A stretch of DNA of 64,000 bases from Limnothrix sp. FACHB-406 (GCF_014698235.1 NZ_JACJSP010000016.1:1-64000), one strand, 5' to 3'. Shown: positions 38,304-47,097, counted from the first letter of the stretch. The notes: a model not told the origin generated them from the sequence alone. Made by a program: numbers and translations.

Positions 38304-40178
38304 ATGTGCGGCGATCGCCGTTTGGGGATCTGGTTCATTTTGCCGTTCTATTCTTTTCCATTTTTTTGTCGCATTCTGAGGTGGCTTATCGAAACCATTC
38401 ATGGAGATCTGAAAGGTCTCAAAACCAACCAACTCAAACAACTGAAGCGGCTTTATCATCAGCGCGTGCCCGGCGATCGCTTCACCACGCCGGAATTTGC
38501 CCAGCGCTTGGCCGCCATCAGCACCGAACTGGAAAAACCCCTTTGCGTTTACTTTAACCGGCGGGGCCAGGTGATTCGAGTCGGCGTGGGCACACCGCGC
38601 CAAACCCAAATCCCGCCCTTGGAATTGCCGCGCTATGGGGCCGAGCGTCTGTGCGGAATTCGTTGCATGGCCACTGCGCCCGAGTCAGAACAGCCGGGAA
38701 CCGGAGCCTTGACGGCTTTGGCCCTGCAACGGTTGGATGCGTTGGTTTGGTTGCCACTCACGGGCAGTGGTTTTGCGCGGCGTGGTGGCGGTGTGGGGGG
38801 CTATGTGAAATCGGCGCGGGTGGCCCATCTGTTGCCGCCGTCCAATCTGCCGGGTCTGGTGGTGCGAGGGACGGAATCGACGGCCGAAAGCGTCACCCAA
38901 AGCACCACGGTGTTACCCCCTGTCCCGATCGAGGATTTGGCGGAACAGGACTTTCTGGACTTTGTGACGGGGCTGGAGGCCGAGTTTGCCCGAGAAGTGT
39001 CCGGCTTAGAGATTGATCAAGCGGGCGATCGGGTGTTGTTGGTGGGGGTGCAAACGAGCGATCGGGATCCCAGGGCCTTTGAAGACGGGTTGGCAGAACT
39101 CGATCGGCTGGTGGACACGGCCGGCGGTTCCGTGGTCGGTGTGGTGCGCCAAAAGCGATCGCGCCCCCATCCCCAAACCGTGGTGGGTGAAGGGAAGGTG
39201 GAAGAAATTGCCCTCCAGGCCCAGAGCTTGGGGGCCAACCTGGTGGCGTTCGATCGGGACTTGTCCCCGGCCCAAATCCGTAACTTGGAAAAATTCATCG
39301 GCACGCGCGTGGTCGATCGCACCGAGGTGATTCTCGATATCTTTGCGCAACGGGCCCGATCGGGCGCGGGCAAGCTGCAAGTGGAACTGGCCCAGTTGGA
39401 ATATCTCATGCCGCGACTGACGGGCCGTGGCCAAGCCATGTCTCGGTTGGGCGGCGGCATTGGAACCCGGGGGCCCGGTGAAACCAAATTGGAAACCGAA
39501 CGCCGGGTGATTCAGCGGCGCATTGCCCGCTTGCAACGGGAGGTGAACGAACTCCAGGCCCACCGCAACCGCCTGCGCCAACGTCGCCAACACCACGATG
39601 TGCCGACCGTGGCGATCGTGGGCTATACCAACGCTGGAAAATCAACCCTGTTGAACGTGCTGACCGATGCGGAAGTCTACGCGGCCGATCAACTGTTTGC
39701 CACGTTGGATCCAACCACTCGCCGCCTGACCCTGACTGCGCCCGCCCCGATCGCCCCGATCGCTGAATCGGAATTTCCAGACAGCCCCGAATTTGCGGAA
39801 CCCACCGAGGGGCGATCGATCCTGCTGACGGATACGGTGGGGTTTATTCAAGAGCTGCCGCCGCCCTTGATGGATGCCTTTCGCGCCACCCTGGAGGAGG
39901 TGACGGAAGCAGAGGCCCTGTTGCACTTGGTGGATTTATCCCATCCTTCCTGGCCCCGACATATTGCGGCGGTGCATGAAATTTTGGGTGAAATGCCGAT
40001 CGTTCCGGGGCCGGAGCTGCTGGTTTTCAACAAAATCGACGCGGCCAGCTCCGAGGCGATCGAACAGGCCAAGGCGGAATGTCCCCACGGGGTGTTTATT
40101 TCCGCAGGCGATCGCTTGGGACTCGAAACCCTCCGGCAACAGTTGCTGAACCTGGTTCGCTACGCCACGGGCGAATAG
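38304..40178 (+). CDS. hflX: Ribosome-associated GTPase HflX
   Basis: HflX GTPases bind and split stalled ribosomes. The HflX N-terminal domain includes VGVQTSDRDPRAFEDGL, GEGKVEEIA and RTEVILDIFAQRARSG; the linker has GGIGTRGPGETKLETERR. The G domain has G1 VAIVGYTNAGKSTLLN, G2/G3 ATLDPTTR and LTDTVGFIQELP, and G4 VFNKID. The displayed start is the first ATG (38304), which adds a hydrophobic stretch (FILPFYSFPFFCRILRWL) not expected in HflX. Cyanobacterial homologues, as I recall them, begin with M-E-T-I-x-G. Here that point is an ATC codon at 38388, six bases after GAGG. The true start may therefore be 38388 with a non-standard initiation codon. Confidence 0.93.
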   Translation: MCGDRRLGIWFILPFYSFPFFCRILRWLIETIHGDLKGLKTNQLKQLKRLYHQRVPGDRFTTPEFAQRLAAISTELEKPLCVYFNRRGQVIRVGVGTPRQTQIPPLELPRYGAERLCGIRCMATAPESEQPGTGALTALALQRLDALVWLPLTGSGFARRGGGVGGYVKSARVAHLLPPSNLPGLVVRGTESTAESVTQSTTVLPPVPIEDLAEQDFLDFVTGLEAEFAREVSGLEIDQAGDRVLLVGVQTSDRDPRAFEDGLAELDRLVDTAGGSVVGVVRQKRSRPHPQTVVGEGKVEEIALQAQSLGANLVAFDRDLSPAQIRNLEKFIGTRVVDRTEVILDIFAQRARSGAGKLQVELAQLEYLMPRLTGRGQAMSRLGGGIGTRGPGETKLETERRVIQRRIARLQREVNELQAHRNRLRQRRQHHDVPTVAIVGYTNAGKSTLLNVLTDAEVYAADQLFATLDPTTRRLTLTAPAPIAPIAESEFPDSPEFAEPTEGRSILLTDTVGFIQELPPPLMDAFRATLEEVTEAEALLHLVDLSHPSWPRHIAAVHEILGEMPIVPGPELLVFNKIDAASSEAIEQAKAECPHGVFISAGDRLGLETLRQQLLNLVRYATGE

Positions 40179-40184
40179 GCCCCT

Positions 40185-40258
40185 GCCCGATCGATCCTGC
40201 CCGATTCATCCTGATCGATCCTGCCCGATCGATACCTGCCCGATCGATCAGGTGGGAC
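40185..40258. repeat. Tandem repeat of CGATCGATCCTGCC type
   Basis: Five diverged copies of CCTGCCCGATCGAT follow the hflX stop. HIP1-derived GATCG cores are part of each unit. Confidence 0.6.
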
Positions 40259-40325
40259 ACACCGCCGCAATGGGTTAATCGACAGTCAAACAGCAGCTTT
40301 CGGGCCTAGGGCCTTGCGCCCCGAC

Positions 40326-41750
40326 CTAGACCGCAGAGCTGTAAAGAGAGCCACCTCGCAACATAATCGCCATTTCGTTCTCGCGGGGCGAATTGGCGAG
40401 AGCAATCTCCTCGTTGATGCGTCCTTCCAAATAGAGCTTGTAGAGAATTTGGTTCATCGTACACATGCCCTCGTATTCCGATCGGGGAATGATGTCCTCC
40501 ACCTCGTCAATCTGCCCTTTCTTGATGTAATCCCGAATGGCATCCGTGTTGATCAGCACCTCAAAGACTGGGGCCCGTTTGCCGTCGGTGGTGGGCACTA
40601 GGGCTTGGGAAATGCAAGCCACCATCGCTTCCGCAATTTGGGTTCGCACGGCCTCGCGATCTTCCGGTGAATAGAGCGCCAAAATCCGCTCGATCGTCTT
40701 GACGGCCCCGTTGGTGTGCAGCGTTCCGAATACCAAGTGACCGGTTTGGGCGGCCTTCAGGGCGGTTTCCACCGTTTCCCGATCGCGCATTTCCCCAATC
40801 AGAATCACGTCTGGATCTTCCCGCAAGGAAGCCCGCAACGCATTGTCAAACCGTAGGGAGTGAATCCCCACCTCCCGCTGATTGATCACCGACCGGCGGC
40901 TTTGGTGGACAAACTCGATCGGGTCTTCGATCGTGATGATGTGCCGGGTCATGTTGCGGTTGATGTAGTCAATCATGGCCGCCAAGGTGGTGGACTTCCC
41001 GGAGCCGGTGGGCCCCGTCACCAAAATCAACCCCTTGTGGGCATGACAAACATTGGCAAAGGCCGCCGGTAAACAAAGCTGCTCAAAGGTCTTGATTTCC
41101 ATCGGAATCAAGCGCAACACCATCGCCGGCCCATTCAGGGTTTCAAACAAATTGATCCGTACCCGTGCAAAGGGATATTGGGCCGCCCCGTCAAAGTCTA
41201 AGTTTTCTTGAAAATGCTGAATTTCCAAATCGCTCAACACCTCTTGCATCCAAGCCATGAAGGTGTTGTCGTCCGTGGTGGGGTAGGTGGTGGGCTGCAT
41301 TTGCCCCCGGCTGCGGAAGCGCGGTTCTCGGCCCACGGCCAAATGCACATCGGAGTGGTTGTTGCGAAAGGCTTCTTCCACCAACTGCCGCAGGGTGGGC
41401 GCACCTTCCGAGGCCTTCGCCCGAGGGAGGGGACGGCGGCCGCTGACGGGGCTGGCTTCCGGGACGATCGGGCCCGGTGGGGCCGTTTCGCCATTTTCCC
41501 CAATCACCTGAAATGACCAGTCCGCCCGCCGATCGCCCAAATTCACACTCAGGTGATGGTTGCCGGGCTTGGGAAACACCAGGTCTAAGCGCCAAGTGCC
41601 GTCCTTGGCCACGATCGGCCCTGTTATCTTGAAGTCATTATTCAGACTGACGACCAACGGTTTGCCCGCATCATCGGGCGTTGCCACACCAGCCACCACA
41701 AACCGCTGGAGCGGGCGCACGGGTTGGCTGGGAGCCTGAACAATTTTCAT
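40326..41750 (-). CDS. PilT-family type IV pilus retraction ATPase with N-terminal beta domain
   Basis: The protein of about 474 residues has a PilT core with HSDVHLAVGREPRFRSRGQM, Walker A (LVTGPTGSGKSTTLAAMIDY), the Asp box (IITIEDPIEFVH), Walker B (DPDVILIGEMRD), the His box (QTGHLVFGTLHTNGA) and a C-terminal PilT-type tail. PilT hexamers power pilus retraction for twitching and phototaxis. About 120 extra residues precede the core. They form a short beta-rich, Ig-like domain (GVATPDDAGKPLVVSLNN, WRLDLVFPKPGNHHLSVNLG) and a Pro-rich linker. PilT itself lacks this domain; one of several cyanobacterial PilT paralogues may carry it. Start ATG 41750 (MKIVQAPSQ) is preferred to 41798. Confidence 0.92.
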   Translation of the reverse strand: MKIVQAPSQPVRPLQRFVVAGVATPDDAGKPLVVSLNNDFKITGPIVAKDGTWRLDLVFPKPGNHHLSVNLGDRRADWSFQVIGENGETAPPGPIVPEASPVSGRRPLPRAKASEGAPTLRQLVEEAFRNNHSDVHLAVGREPRFRSRGQMQPTTYPTTDDNTFMAWMQEVLSDLEIQHFQENLDFDGAAQYPFARVRINLFETLNGPAMVLRLIPMEIKTFEQLCLPAAFANVCHAHKGLILVTGPTGSGKSTTLAAMIDYINRNMTRHIITIEDPIEFVHQSRRSVINQREVGIHSLRFDNALRASLREDPDVILIGEMRDRETVETALKAAQTGHLVFGTLHTNGAVKTIERILALYSPEDREAVRTQIAEAMVACISQALVPTTDGKRAPVFEVLINTDAIRDYIKKGQIDEVEDIIPRSEYEGMCTMNQILYKLYLEGRINEEIALANSPRENEMAIMLRGGSLYSSAV

Positions 41751-42097
41751 TGAGAAACCTCCAAAATCCGTCACTACTTCACTAGCAATTGCCACCATTC
41801 GCTCGCGAAGGCTGCAATCGGGAGGCTTCCTGCTTCATCACGGCGAAGTCCGCTTCATCCGCAACCTAGGCTGACAAGACCGGACTGGCCGCCGTTTCGA
41901 GATGAATCGCCCCGCTTCCGCCCCGATCGATTTTCAATCCACAGTTTGGCCCATGGTCGAAAGCCCTTGCATTCAGCCTGACCCACCCATACCTGCCTGC
42001 TACTGGAGAGCTAGGAAACCGAAAAGAGGGTTCCCCTGAACTCCGTGATTTTGCGGATCAGGCTCCCTTTGTTTCTAATCCAAAACCAATGGATTTG
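41751..42097. other. Intergenic region between pilT and folC
   Basis: About 350 bp, both flanking genes on the minus strand. I see no gene, strong hairpin or repeat. Confidence 0.35.
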
Positions 42098-43540
42098 TCA
42101 GCTTTTGGCTGCTAGGGCTGGGGAAATGGTGGGGGTGCTGATCCGGAAGAATTGCCCCAAAAGATACAGGGAACCACAGAGCACCACGGGCCGATCGCCC
42201 GTCAGGGCCACCTCCAAAGCTGGCAACAGATCCGTGAAGGGGCGACCCTCTGCCAGGACGATCGCCTCGGGAACCAGATGCACCAATGCTTCGGGGGCGA
42301 TCGACTGGGGATCTGGAACAGGCACGGTGTAGAGCCGATCGCCCGATCGCAGCAGGATTCGCAACACGGCGGCCGCATCCTTGGTGCTCAACATACCCAT
42401 CACCCAGGTCACGGGCCCCAAATTTTGCTGATCCACATAGTCCCGCAGCACTTGGGCCGAGTCATGGTTGTGGGCCCCATCCACCAGCAGCGATCGCCCT
42501 TGATGGGTTGTCCACTGCAACCGACCCGGCCAGCGGGCGTTGGCCATGCCGGTTTGAATGGCTGGGTTGGAAATGGCCCAACCGGCCGCTCGCAACTGTT
42601 GCACCAGCCCGATCGCGACGGCCGCATTGGTGCGCTGGACAGTTCCGGCCAGGGGCAGCGGATAGGTTAAATTGCCCGATCGCATCCAAGGTAAGTGGGG
42701 CCAAGATTCGGCCGGCGGGGCGATCGGCTCAGCCGGCTCCACCCAATCGATCGAGCAGGCCAGTTGGGCCGCGCGATCGGCCACCACGGCCCGGGCCTCG
42801 GGCGGCAGGGGAGCCACCACCAGCGGCCGCCCCGGCTTTAGGATGCCGGCTTTTTCTCCGGCAATTTGTCCCAAGCTGTCGCCCAAAACCTGCCAATGAT
42901 CCCGTCCGATCGAGGTGATGGCACAGGCGATCGGCCCATCCACCACATTGGTCGCGTCCAACCGCCCCCCTAGCCCCACTTCCATCACCGCCAAATCCAC
43001 CCGCTGGCGCGCAAAATACAGCCAAGCGGCCACGGTCACCAGCTCAAATTGGGTCAGGGAAATGCCGGTTTGGGCGATCGCCTGTTCCCCCTCATGCAGC
43101 AACTCAGCCAGAACTTGCGGTTCGATCGGGACTTGATCCACCGTGATTCGCTCCGTCCAATCCACCAGGTGCGGTGAAGTGTAGCGCCCGGTGCGATAGC
43201 CCGCTGCCGTCAGAATGCTGGACAGGTAAGCACAAACGGAACCTTTGCCATTGGTTCCCGCCACATGGACGATCGGCAACTGTTGCTGAGGATTCCCCAA
43301 AGCCGCCAGCACCCCTAGCATCCGCTCTAAACCCAACTGCACGCCGAAGGGTTGAAAACTGGCTAATTGCTGGTCTAGTTGGTCTACCTGATCTACTTGA
43401 TGGGTCTGATGATCCTGATTGGCCTGGTGAGCGTGATTGGCGTGATTGCCCTGATGATCCTGGGTTGCCGGGTGAGCTGCACTGACCCAATTTGCTGAAT
43501 CTAGCGGCTCTGGGTTGGATGGTTCAATCGCCGGGGTCAT
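42098..43540 (-). CDS. folC: Dihydrofolate/folylpolyglutamate synthase
   Basis: The protein of about 480 residues adds glutamate to dihydropteroate or folates. Signatures are VHVAGTNGKGSVCAYLSSIL (P-loop), GRYTSPHLVDWTERI, FELVTVAAWLYFAR, VGLGGRLDATNVVDGP, SIGRDH, and LLVDGAHNHDSA. The frame is open further upstream, but the ATG at 43540 has a clear AAGGAG six bases before it and is chosen. After about 20 residues there is a 30-residue His/Gln/Asn/Asp repeat (HANHAHQANQDHQTHQVDQ), coded by tandem DNA repeats, before the conserved SFQPFGVQLGLERM start. This insertion is not part of the FolC fold. Confidence 0.93.
   Translation of the reverse strand: MTPAIEPSNPEPLDSANWVSAAHPATQDHQGNHANHAHQANQDHQTHQVDQVDQLDQQLASFQPFGVQLGLERMLGVLAALGNPQQQLPIVHVAGTNGKGSVCAYLSSILTAAGYRTGRYTSPHLVDWTERITVDQVPIEPQVLAELLHEGEQAIAQTGISLTQFELVTVAAWLYFARQRVDLAVMEVGLGGRLDATNVVDGPIACAITSIGRDHWQVLGDSLGQIAGEKAGILKPGRPLVVAPLPPEARAVVADRAAQLACSIDWVEPAEPIAPPAESWPHLPWMRSGNLTYPLPLAGTVQRTNAAVAIGLVQQLRAAGWAISNPAIQTGMANARWPGRLQWTTHQGRSLLVDGAHNHDSAQVLRDYVDQQNLGPVTWVMGMLSTKDAAAVLRILLRSGDRLYTVPVPDPQSIAPEALVHLVPEAIVLAEGRPFTDLLPALEVALTGDRPVVLCGSLYLLGQFFRISTPTISPALAAKS
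43372..43472. repeat. Tandem repeat coding the His/Gln/Asn segment of FolC
   Basis: Variants of GATCCTGATTGG and GTGATTGGC repeat with 9- and 12-bp phases. They encode the polar low-complexity segment near the FolC N-terminus while keeping the frame. Confidence 0.75.
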
Positions 43541-43584
43541 GGTGTTGCTCCTTAGCCTATTGCGCCTTGCGGGGGGCCAAAAAT

Positions 43585-43623
43585 GCCCAAAAACAAGTAG
43601 GAGCGCCATCAAAGCGCCCCTAC
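43585..43623 (-). terminator. Intrinsic terminator of psbY
   Basis: On the minus strand GTAGGGGCGC, a TTTGATG loop and GCGCTCCTAC form a 10-bp stem with one mismatch, followed by TTGTTTTTGG. Confidence 0.8.
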
Positions 43624-43686
43624 TATTCTGCGATTGGGTATCGATTGTGGGCGATCGCGACAAAACCGCCAGAGTTTACTACGAAC

Positions 43687-43800
43687 CTAGCTGTCTAGCT
43701 GACGACGCAATTGCTCGAGAGCTGCCTTACCAATGTTGAAAACAGCCCAGCCAGCAGCCAGCAGCAGCGGAGACACCACAACCAAAACGCGCCAATCCAT
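43687..43800 (-). CDS. psbY: Photosystem II protein Y
   Basis: A 37-codon gene on the minus strand starts [20 protein letters not shown] and continues [14 protein letters not shown]. The MDWR opening, single membrane helix and AAGWAV-x-NI motif are those of PsbY, a small peripheral PSII subunit. GGGAG lies eight bases before the ATG, and a hairpin terminator follows. PsbY is dispensable in known cyanobacteria but influences PSII electron transfer and cytochrome b559. Confidence 0.9.
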   Translation of the reverse strand: MDWRVLVVVSPLLLAAGWAVFNIGKAALEQLRRQLDS

Positions 43801-43947
43801 ATCTTGATCTCCCGTAACAGTTCTAAAAACAGGCGAGCCAATTTAATTAAATGCCATTGTCGGGCATTTGGGGCCTCCCGAACGCGACCAGTCGATCGGA
43901 ATCCTGGGAACTGGGTCACTGGCGGGCATTGGGGTAGGCCGAGTTAC

Positions 43948-44502
43948 CTAGTGCGCCCCGTGAAAACCCAGATCCGTGCCCTGGCCGCCATGCACCAGGG
44001 CCAACTTCACGTAGCGGGCCGCATGTTCAATTTGTTCCGCCACTTCCTGACCGCTGAGCGATCGGACGACCTTGCCCGGAATTCCCACCACGAGCGATCG
44101 GGGTGGTACCTCTTTGGTCACCACGGCCCCAGCCCCTACGATGCTACCCGCACCCACGCGCACACCGTTGAGAATGATGGCTCCCATCCCGATCGTGCAG
44201 CCCCGTTCAATGTGGGCGGAGTGGATGATGGCCCGGTGGCCCACGGTCACATCGGCCTCAAGAATTGTGGGCTGGCCCGGGTCGCCATGGATCACTGCGC
44301 CATCTTGGACATTGGTGTTTTCGCCAATGTCAATTCGCTCCACATCCCCCCGCAGCACCGCGCCATACCAAATGTTGGCCCCGGCGGCCAGGGTGACCCG
44401 GCCGATAATGGTGGCGTTGGGAGCGACAAAGGCCGCAGCCGCGATGTCCGGTGTGCCCAAAATGGGATGGGCGATCGCCCCTGTTGCCTCTAGACGTGAC
44501 AT
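43948..44502 (-). CDS. Gamma carbonic anhydrase-like hexapeptide protein
   Basis: The 184-residue left-handed beta-helix protein has hexapeptide repeats throughout (VAPNATIIGRVTLAAGANIW, IGENTNVQDGAVIH). The three zinc ligands of gamma-class carbonic anhydrase are in GAVIHGD and VGHRAIIHSAHI. It belongs to the YrdA/PaaY/CcmM-N type. Many members are inactive or act as acyltransferase relatives, so catalysis is not assured; it is not CcmM because no RbcS-like repeats follow. Start ATG is at 44502 (MSRLEATGAI). The frame stays open upstream to 44868, but that part overlaps a divergent gene and is not real. Confidence 0.9.
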   Translation of the reverse strand: MSRLEATGAIAHPILGTPDIAAAAFVAPNATIIGRVTLAAGANIWYGAVLRGDVERIDIGENTNVQDGAVIHGDPGQPTILEADVTVGHRAIIHSAHIERGCTIGMGAIILNGVRVGAGSIVGAGAVVTKEVPPRSLVVGIPGKVVRSLSGQEVAEQIEHAARYVKLALVHGGQGTDLGFHGAH

Positions 44503-44641
44503 AAACGTGACAAATATTTCAAGAAGCGTTGGTTTTGCCCAGACCGCCAAAATGCCATCGCTATAATAGGGTAGCGAGGCGACGGCCCGCGATCGAACCC
44601 CCGCTCCCACCGCCGTCCTGCACGAGGTTTCGATCGAACCC

Positions 44642-45148
44642 ATGCTGAATCCGACGTTGCAATATCCCATCTTTGGCCCAGAAATTTTGTGTCCCCATTG
44701 TCGGCAGCCGATCCCGGCCCTGACCCTTACGGACACGTACCTTTGTCCCCGGCATGGGGCCTTTGAAGCCGACCCCAACACCAAAGAACTGGTGCATTTG
44801 CAATCCAGTCGCCATTGGCGGCAGTGGGAAGGTGAATGGTATCGCCAGCATACGCACCCCGACGGCATTCGCTTTGAAATTCATGAAGCGCTCGATCGGC
44901 TCTATACCCAAGGCTTCCGGGCCACAAAGGTAACCGTTGCCCATCGTTACCAAACCCTCATTGCGTCCTATCTCGATCGGGCAAACCCGCGCAATCCCAG
45001 TTCCGACGGTCGGCCGCGGCTTTATGGCTTGCCGGTGGAGTTCAGCGCCACGGAAGCGGCGGATCCCTGTTGGGATGTGATTAATTTTGTGTTGGACAAG
45101 GAACCCGGTGTGCCGGTGCGCTATCCCTATTTCCGGCTGTTTGAGTAG
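44642..45148 (+). CDS. TIGR02652-family protein
   Basis: This 168-residue conserved cyanobacterial protein opens NPTLQYPIFGPEILCPHCRQ and then TDTYLCPRHGAFEADP. The two paired cysteines plus His suggest a zinc-ribbon-like site (CPHC ... CPRHG). The remainder includes HWRQWEGEWYRQHTHPDGI and DRLYTQGFRATKVTVAHRY. The function is unknown. It diverges from the gamma carbonic anhydrase gene and is followed, 26 bp later, by a VOC-family gene that is probably co-transcribed. Confidence 0.8.
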   Translation: MLNPTLQYPIFGPEILCPHCRQPIPALTLTDTYLCPRHGAFEADPNTKELVHLQSSRHWRQWEGEWYRQHTHPDGIRFEIHEALDRLYTQGFRATKVTVAHRYQTLIASYLDRANPRNPSSDGRPRLYGLPVEFSATEAADPCWDVINFVLDKEPGVPVRYPYFRLFE

Positions 45149-45174
45149 CCCAAGGGGGGGGCGGTAGCGGCGCA

Positions 45175-45630
45175 ATGCACCATGTTTCCTTAAAAACGGC
45201 GGATATTCACCGGGCGATCGCGTTTTATGAGGCGATCGGGTTTGGGATGGCCGAACGGTTCACGGCGGGCATGACCCTGGCCTGTTGGATGGAAGGTTGG
45301 GGGGGACGGATTGAGCTGCTGCAAGTGCCGGAACCCCAATCGCCGCCCGATCCCTTTGGCAATGAGCATTATGTGGGCTACTACCATTTGTCGCTAGATT
45401 TGGCCCAATCGCCCGATCGCCCAGAAACGCTGCCGGATTGGTTGCGTCTGATGGGCGATCGCTTGGCTCCGCAGCCCCTGCCCCTGTTGTTGGCCCCTTG
45501 CCAGCAAATGATTGGCGATCGGGTCTATGAGGTGGCATTCATCGCAGATCCGGATGGAATGCCGATCGAACTGTTGCGCCTTCAATCTCAACTCCCGCCA
45601 CCCAAGGGCGCGATCGACGCTGAACATTAG
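45175..45630 (+). CDS. VOC-superfamily (glyoxalase-like) protein
   Basis: The 151-residue protein starts MHHVSLKTADIHRAIAFYEA, with the first metal-ligand-type His. It continues with GRIELLQVPEP, YHLSLDL (second His) and VAFIADPDGMPIELL, where Glu closes the site. This fits a single-chain vicinal oxygen chelate fold with a metal centre. The reaction (isomerase, dioxygenase or lyase) cannot be told from sequence. It lies 26 bp after the TIGR02652 gene. A MITE-like element begins at its stop codon. Confidence 0.85.
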   Translation: MHHVSLKTADIHRAIAFYEAIGFGMAERFTAGMTLACWMEGWGGRIELLQVPEPQSPPDPFGNEHYVGYYHLSLDLAQSPDRPETLPDWLRLMGDRLAPQPLPLLLAPCQQMIGDRVYEVAFIADPDGMPIELLRLQSQLPPPKGAIDAEH

Positions 45631-45801
45631 ACCTCTTGCATTAATCAAGACCCTCACCCTAAATCCCTCTCCCAAGTCGGGAGAGGGACTTGATCACCCG
45701 CCACGAGATCGCCGTAACCCAGCAGTTCTGGCTCCCCTTCGCCCACCTTGGGAGAAGGGGTTGGGGGATGAGGGCAACGAGCTGATTCGTGCAAGAGGTC
45801 T
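45629..45801. mobile_element. MITE-like element with 19-bp inverted repeats and TA flanks
   Basis: AGACCTCTTGCATTAATCA at 45629-45647 and the complement of AGACCTCTTGCACGAATCA at 45783-45801 form the ends, and TA borders the GACCTCTTGCA core on both sides. The interior has CCCTCTCCCAAGTCGGGAGA and CCACCTTGGGAGAAGGGG hairpins, a repeat type common in cyanobacterial genomes. It overlaps the TAG stop of the VOC gene. No coding sequence is inside. Confidence 0.7.
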
Positions 45802-45898
45802 ATTGAGTCATCGTTCAGCGTCGTGGCGTTCTGGTGAGGCACGATGTTTGGGAATCGCGTTGAGAGATGGCGTTGAGAGATAGCCTTGAGAAAGGGCG

Positions 45899-46270
45899 CT
45901 AAAACAGCCCGATCGTGCGGGCCGCCTGCACCAACCCATCCACCGCTTCCGGCGGCCATCCCCCTTCAGCACCCCGCCCCGACAGCAACACAAACCGTAC
46001 CCCAAAGGCATCTGCATAGCCCTCGGCCCCCAGCCAGAGCCGATCGCTCTCCACCTCGCAAGCAATTTTTTCCTCGGGCATCAACTCATCGGCGATCGCC
46101 CGCACTGAATCCACCAGGCGATCGAGCAGTCGGCAAAAGTCGGTTAACTCCGGCTCCGTCAGCTCCACAGCCCAATCATCACTGCCCACCAATCCCGAAA
46201 ATTTCGTGGCCGAAGGCTGCCAGCCCAATCGCCATCCTGGGCCAGACTTCAAGATTCGATCGTTAGCCAT
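45899..46270 (-). CDS. DUF1818 family protein
   Basis: The 123-residue protein has ILKSGPGWRLGWQPSATKFS, then LVGSDDWAVELTEPELTDFC and IACEVESDRLWLGAEG, which match the cyanobacterial/plastid DUF1818 family. It has no signal peptide or membrane helix and no characterised function that I know. It stands alone between a MITE-like repeat and the divergent histidine phosphatase gene. Confidence 0.85.
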   Translation of the reverse strand: MANDRILKSGPGWRLGWQPSATKFSGLVGSDDWAVELTEPELTDFCRLLDRLVDSVRAIADELMPEEKIACEVESDRLWLGAEGYADAFGVRFVLLSGRGAEGGWPPEAVDGLVQAARTIGLF

Positions 46271-46448
46271 AGCGCTGTTGATTGGCCCTAAATTGCCGGA
46301 TTTAGCTTATCTCCGGATTGAACTGCTCCGAGCAGATGTCTGAAAAGTACCTTCATGGAGACCGTCTAATTTTTCCACTACTCCTTTTCAGTCCTAGGAT
46401 TGAATCTAGGATTGAACCATTGAAGCTCCATGTCGATCGAACTCCACC

Positions 46449-47093
46449 ATGGCTCTTAAGCTCTTCTTCTTGCGTCATGCTCAGACGGCCTACAGTGCAT
46501 CCGGTGGTTATTGCGGCACGCCTGAAAATGATCCCGGCCTCACGCCCGAGGGGCATGAAATGGCTGAGAAGTTCGCGATCGCCTATGCCTCCCTTGAGTG
46601 GACAGCCATCTACACCAGTCCGCTGCGCCGCGCGATCCAGACTGCAACGCCTCTGTGCGAAATGACGGGGCTGAATATGCAGTTGCGAGATGGGCTAAGG
46701 GAAATTGCCTACGGGAAGTGGGAAGGGTTGCACCCCCGCGAGGTCGATCGAATCTATCACGATGACTATGTGCGGTGGCTGACGGATCCGGCTTGGAATG
46801 CGCCCACGGGAGGCGAGCGGGGTGTGGACATTGCCCGCCGAGCTTCATTGGTTTTGGACGAAATTGAGCGTCGTCACCCCACGGGTTCAGTGCTGTTGGT
46901 GTCCCATAAGGCAACGATTCGGATTTTGCTTTGTGTGCTGATGGGCATTGATGTGGGTCGCTATCGTGATCGCTTCTCGTTGCCGGTGGCGGGGTTGAAT
47001 GTGGTGGAAATGAGCGATCGGGGGCCCCTGTTCCACAGTGTGGCCGATCGTAGTTATTTAGATGAACGATTGCGGGCCCTTCCTTCCACTTAG
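46449..47093 (+). CDS. Histidine phosphatase family protein
   Basis: This 214-residue member of the phosphoglycerate-mutase-like branch has the catalytic RHA motif LFFLRHAQTAYS, IYTSPLRRAIQTA (second Arg), REIAYGKWEGLHPREV (acid/base Glu) and VLLVSHKATIRI with the second catalytic His. It is complete. Substrates in this family range from phosphoglycerate to cobalamin intermediates and sugar phosphates, so the substrate is unknown. Tandem 12-bp repeats begin just after the stop. Confidence 0.9.
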   Translation: MALKLFFLRHAQTAYSASGGYCGTPENDPGLTPEGHEMAEKFAIAYASLEWTAIYTSPLRRAIQTATPLCEMTGLNMQLRDGLREIAYGKWEGLHPREVDRIYHDDYVRWLTDPAWNAPTGGERGVDIARRASLVLDEIERRHPTGSVLLVSHKATIRILLCVLMGIDVGRYRDRFSLPVAGLNVVEMSDRGPLFHSVADRSYLDERLRALPST

Positions 47094-47097
47094 GAGC

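Noticed and set aside
44503-44868. N-terminal extension of the gamma carbonic anhydrase
   Set aside because: It overlaps the divergent TIGR02652 gene and has no conserved content; the family starts at 44502.
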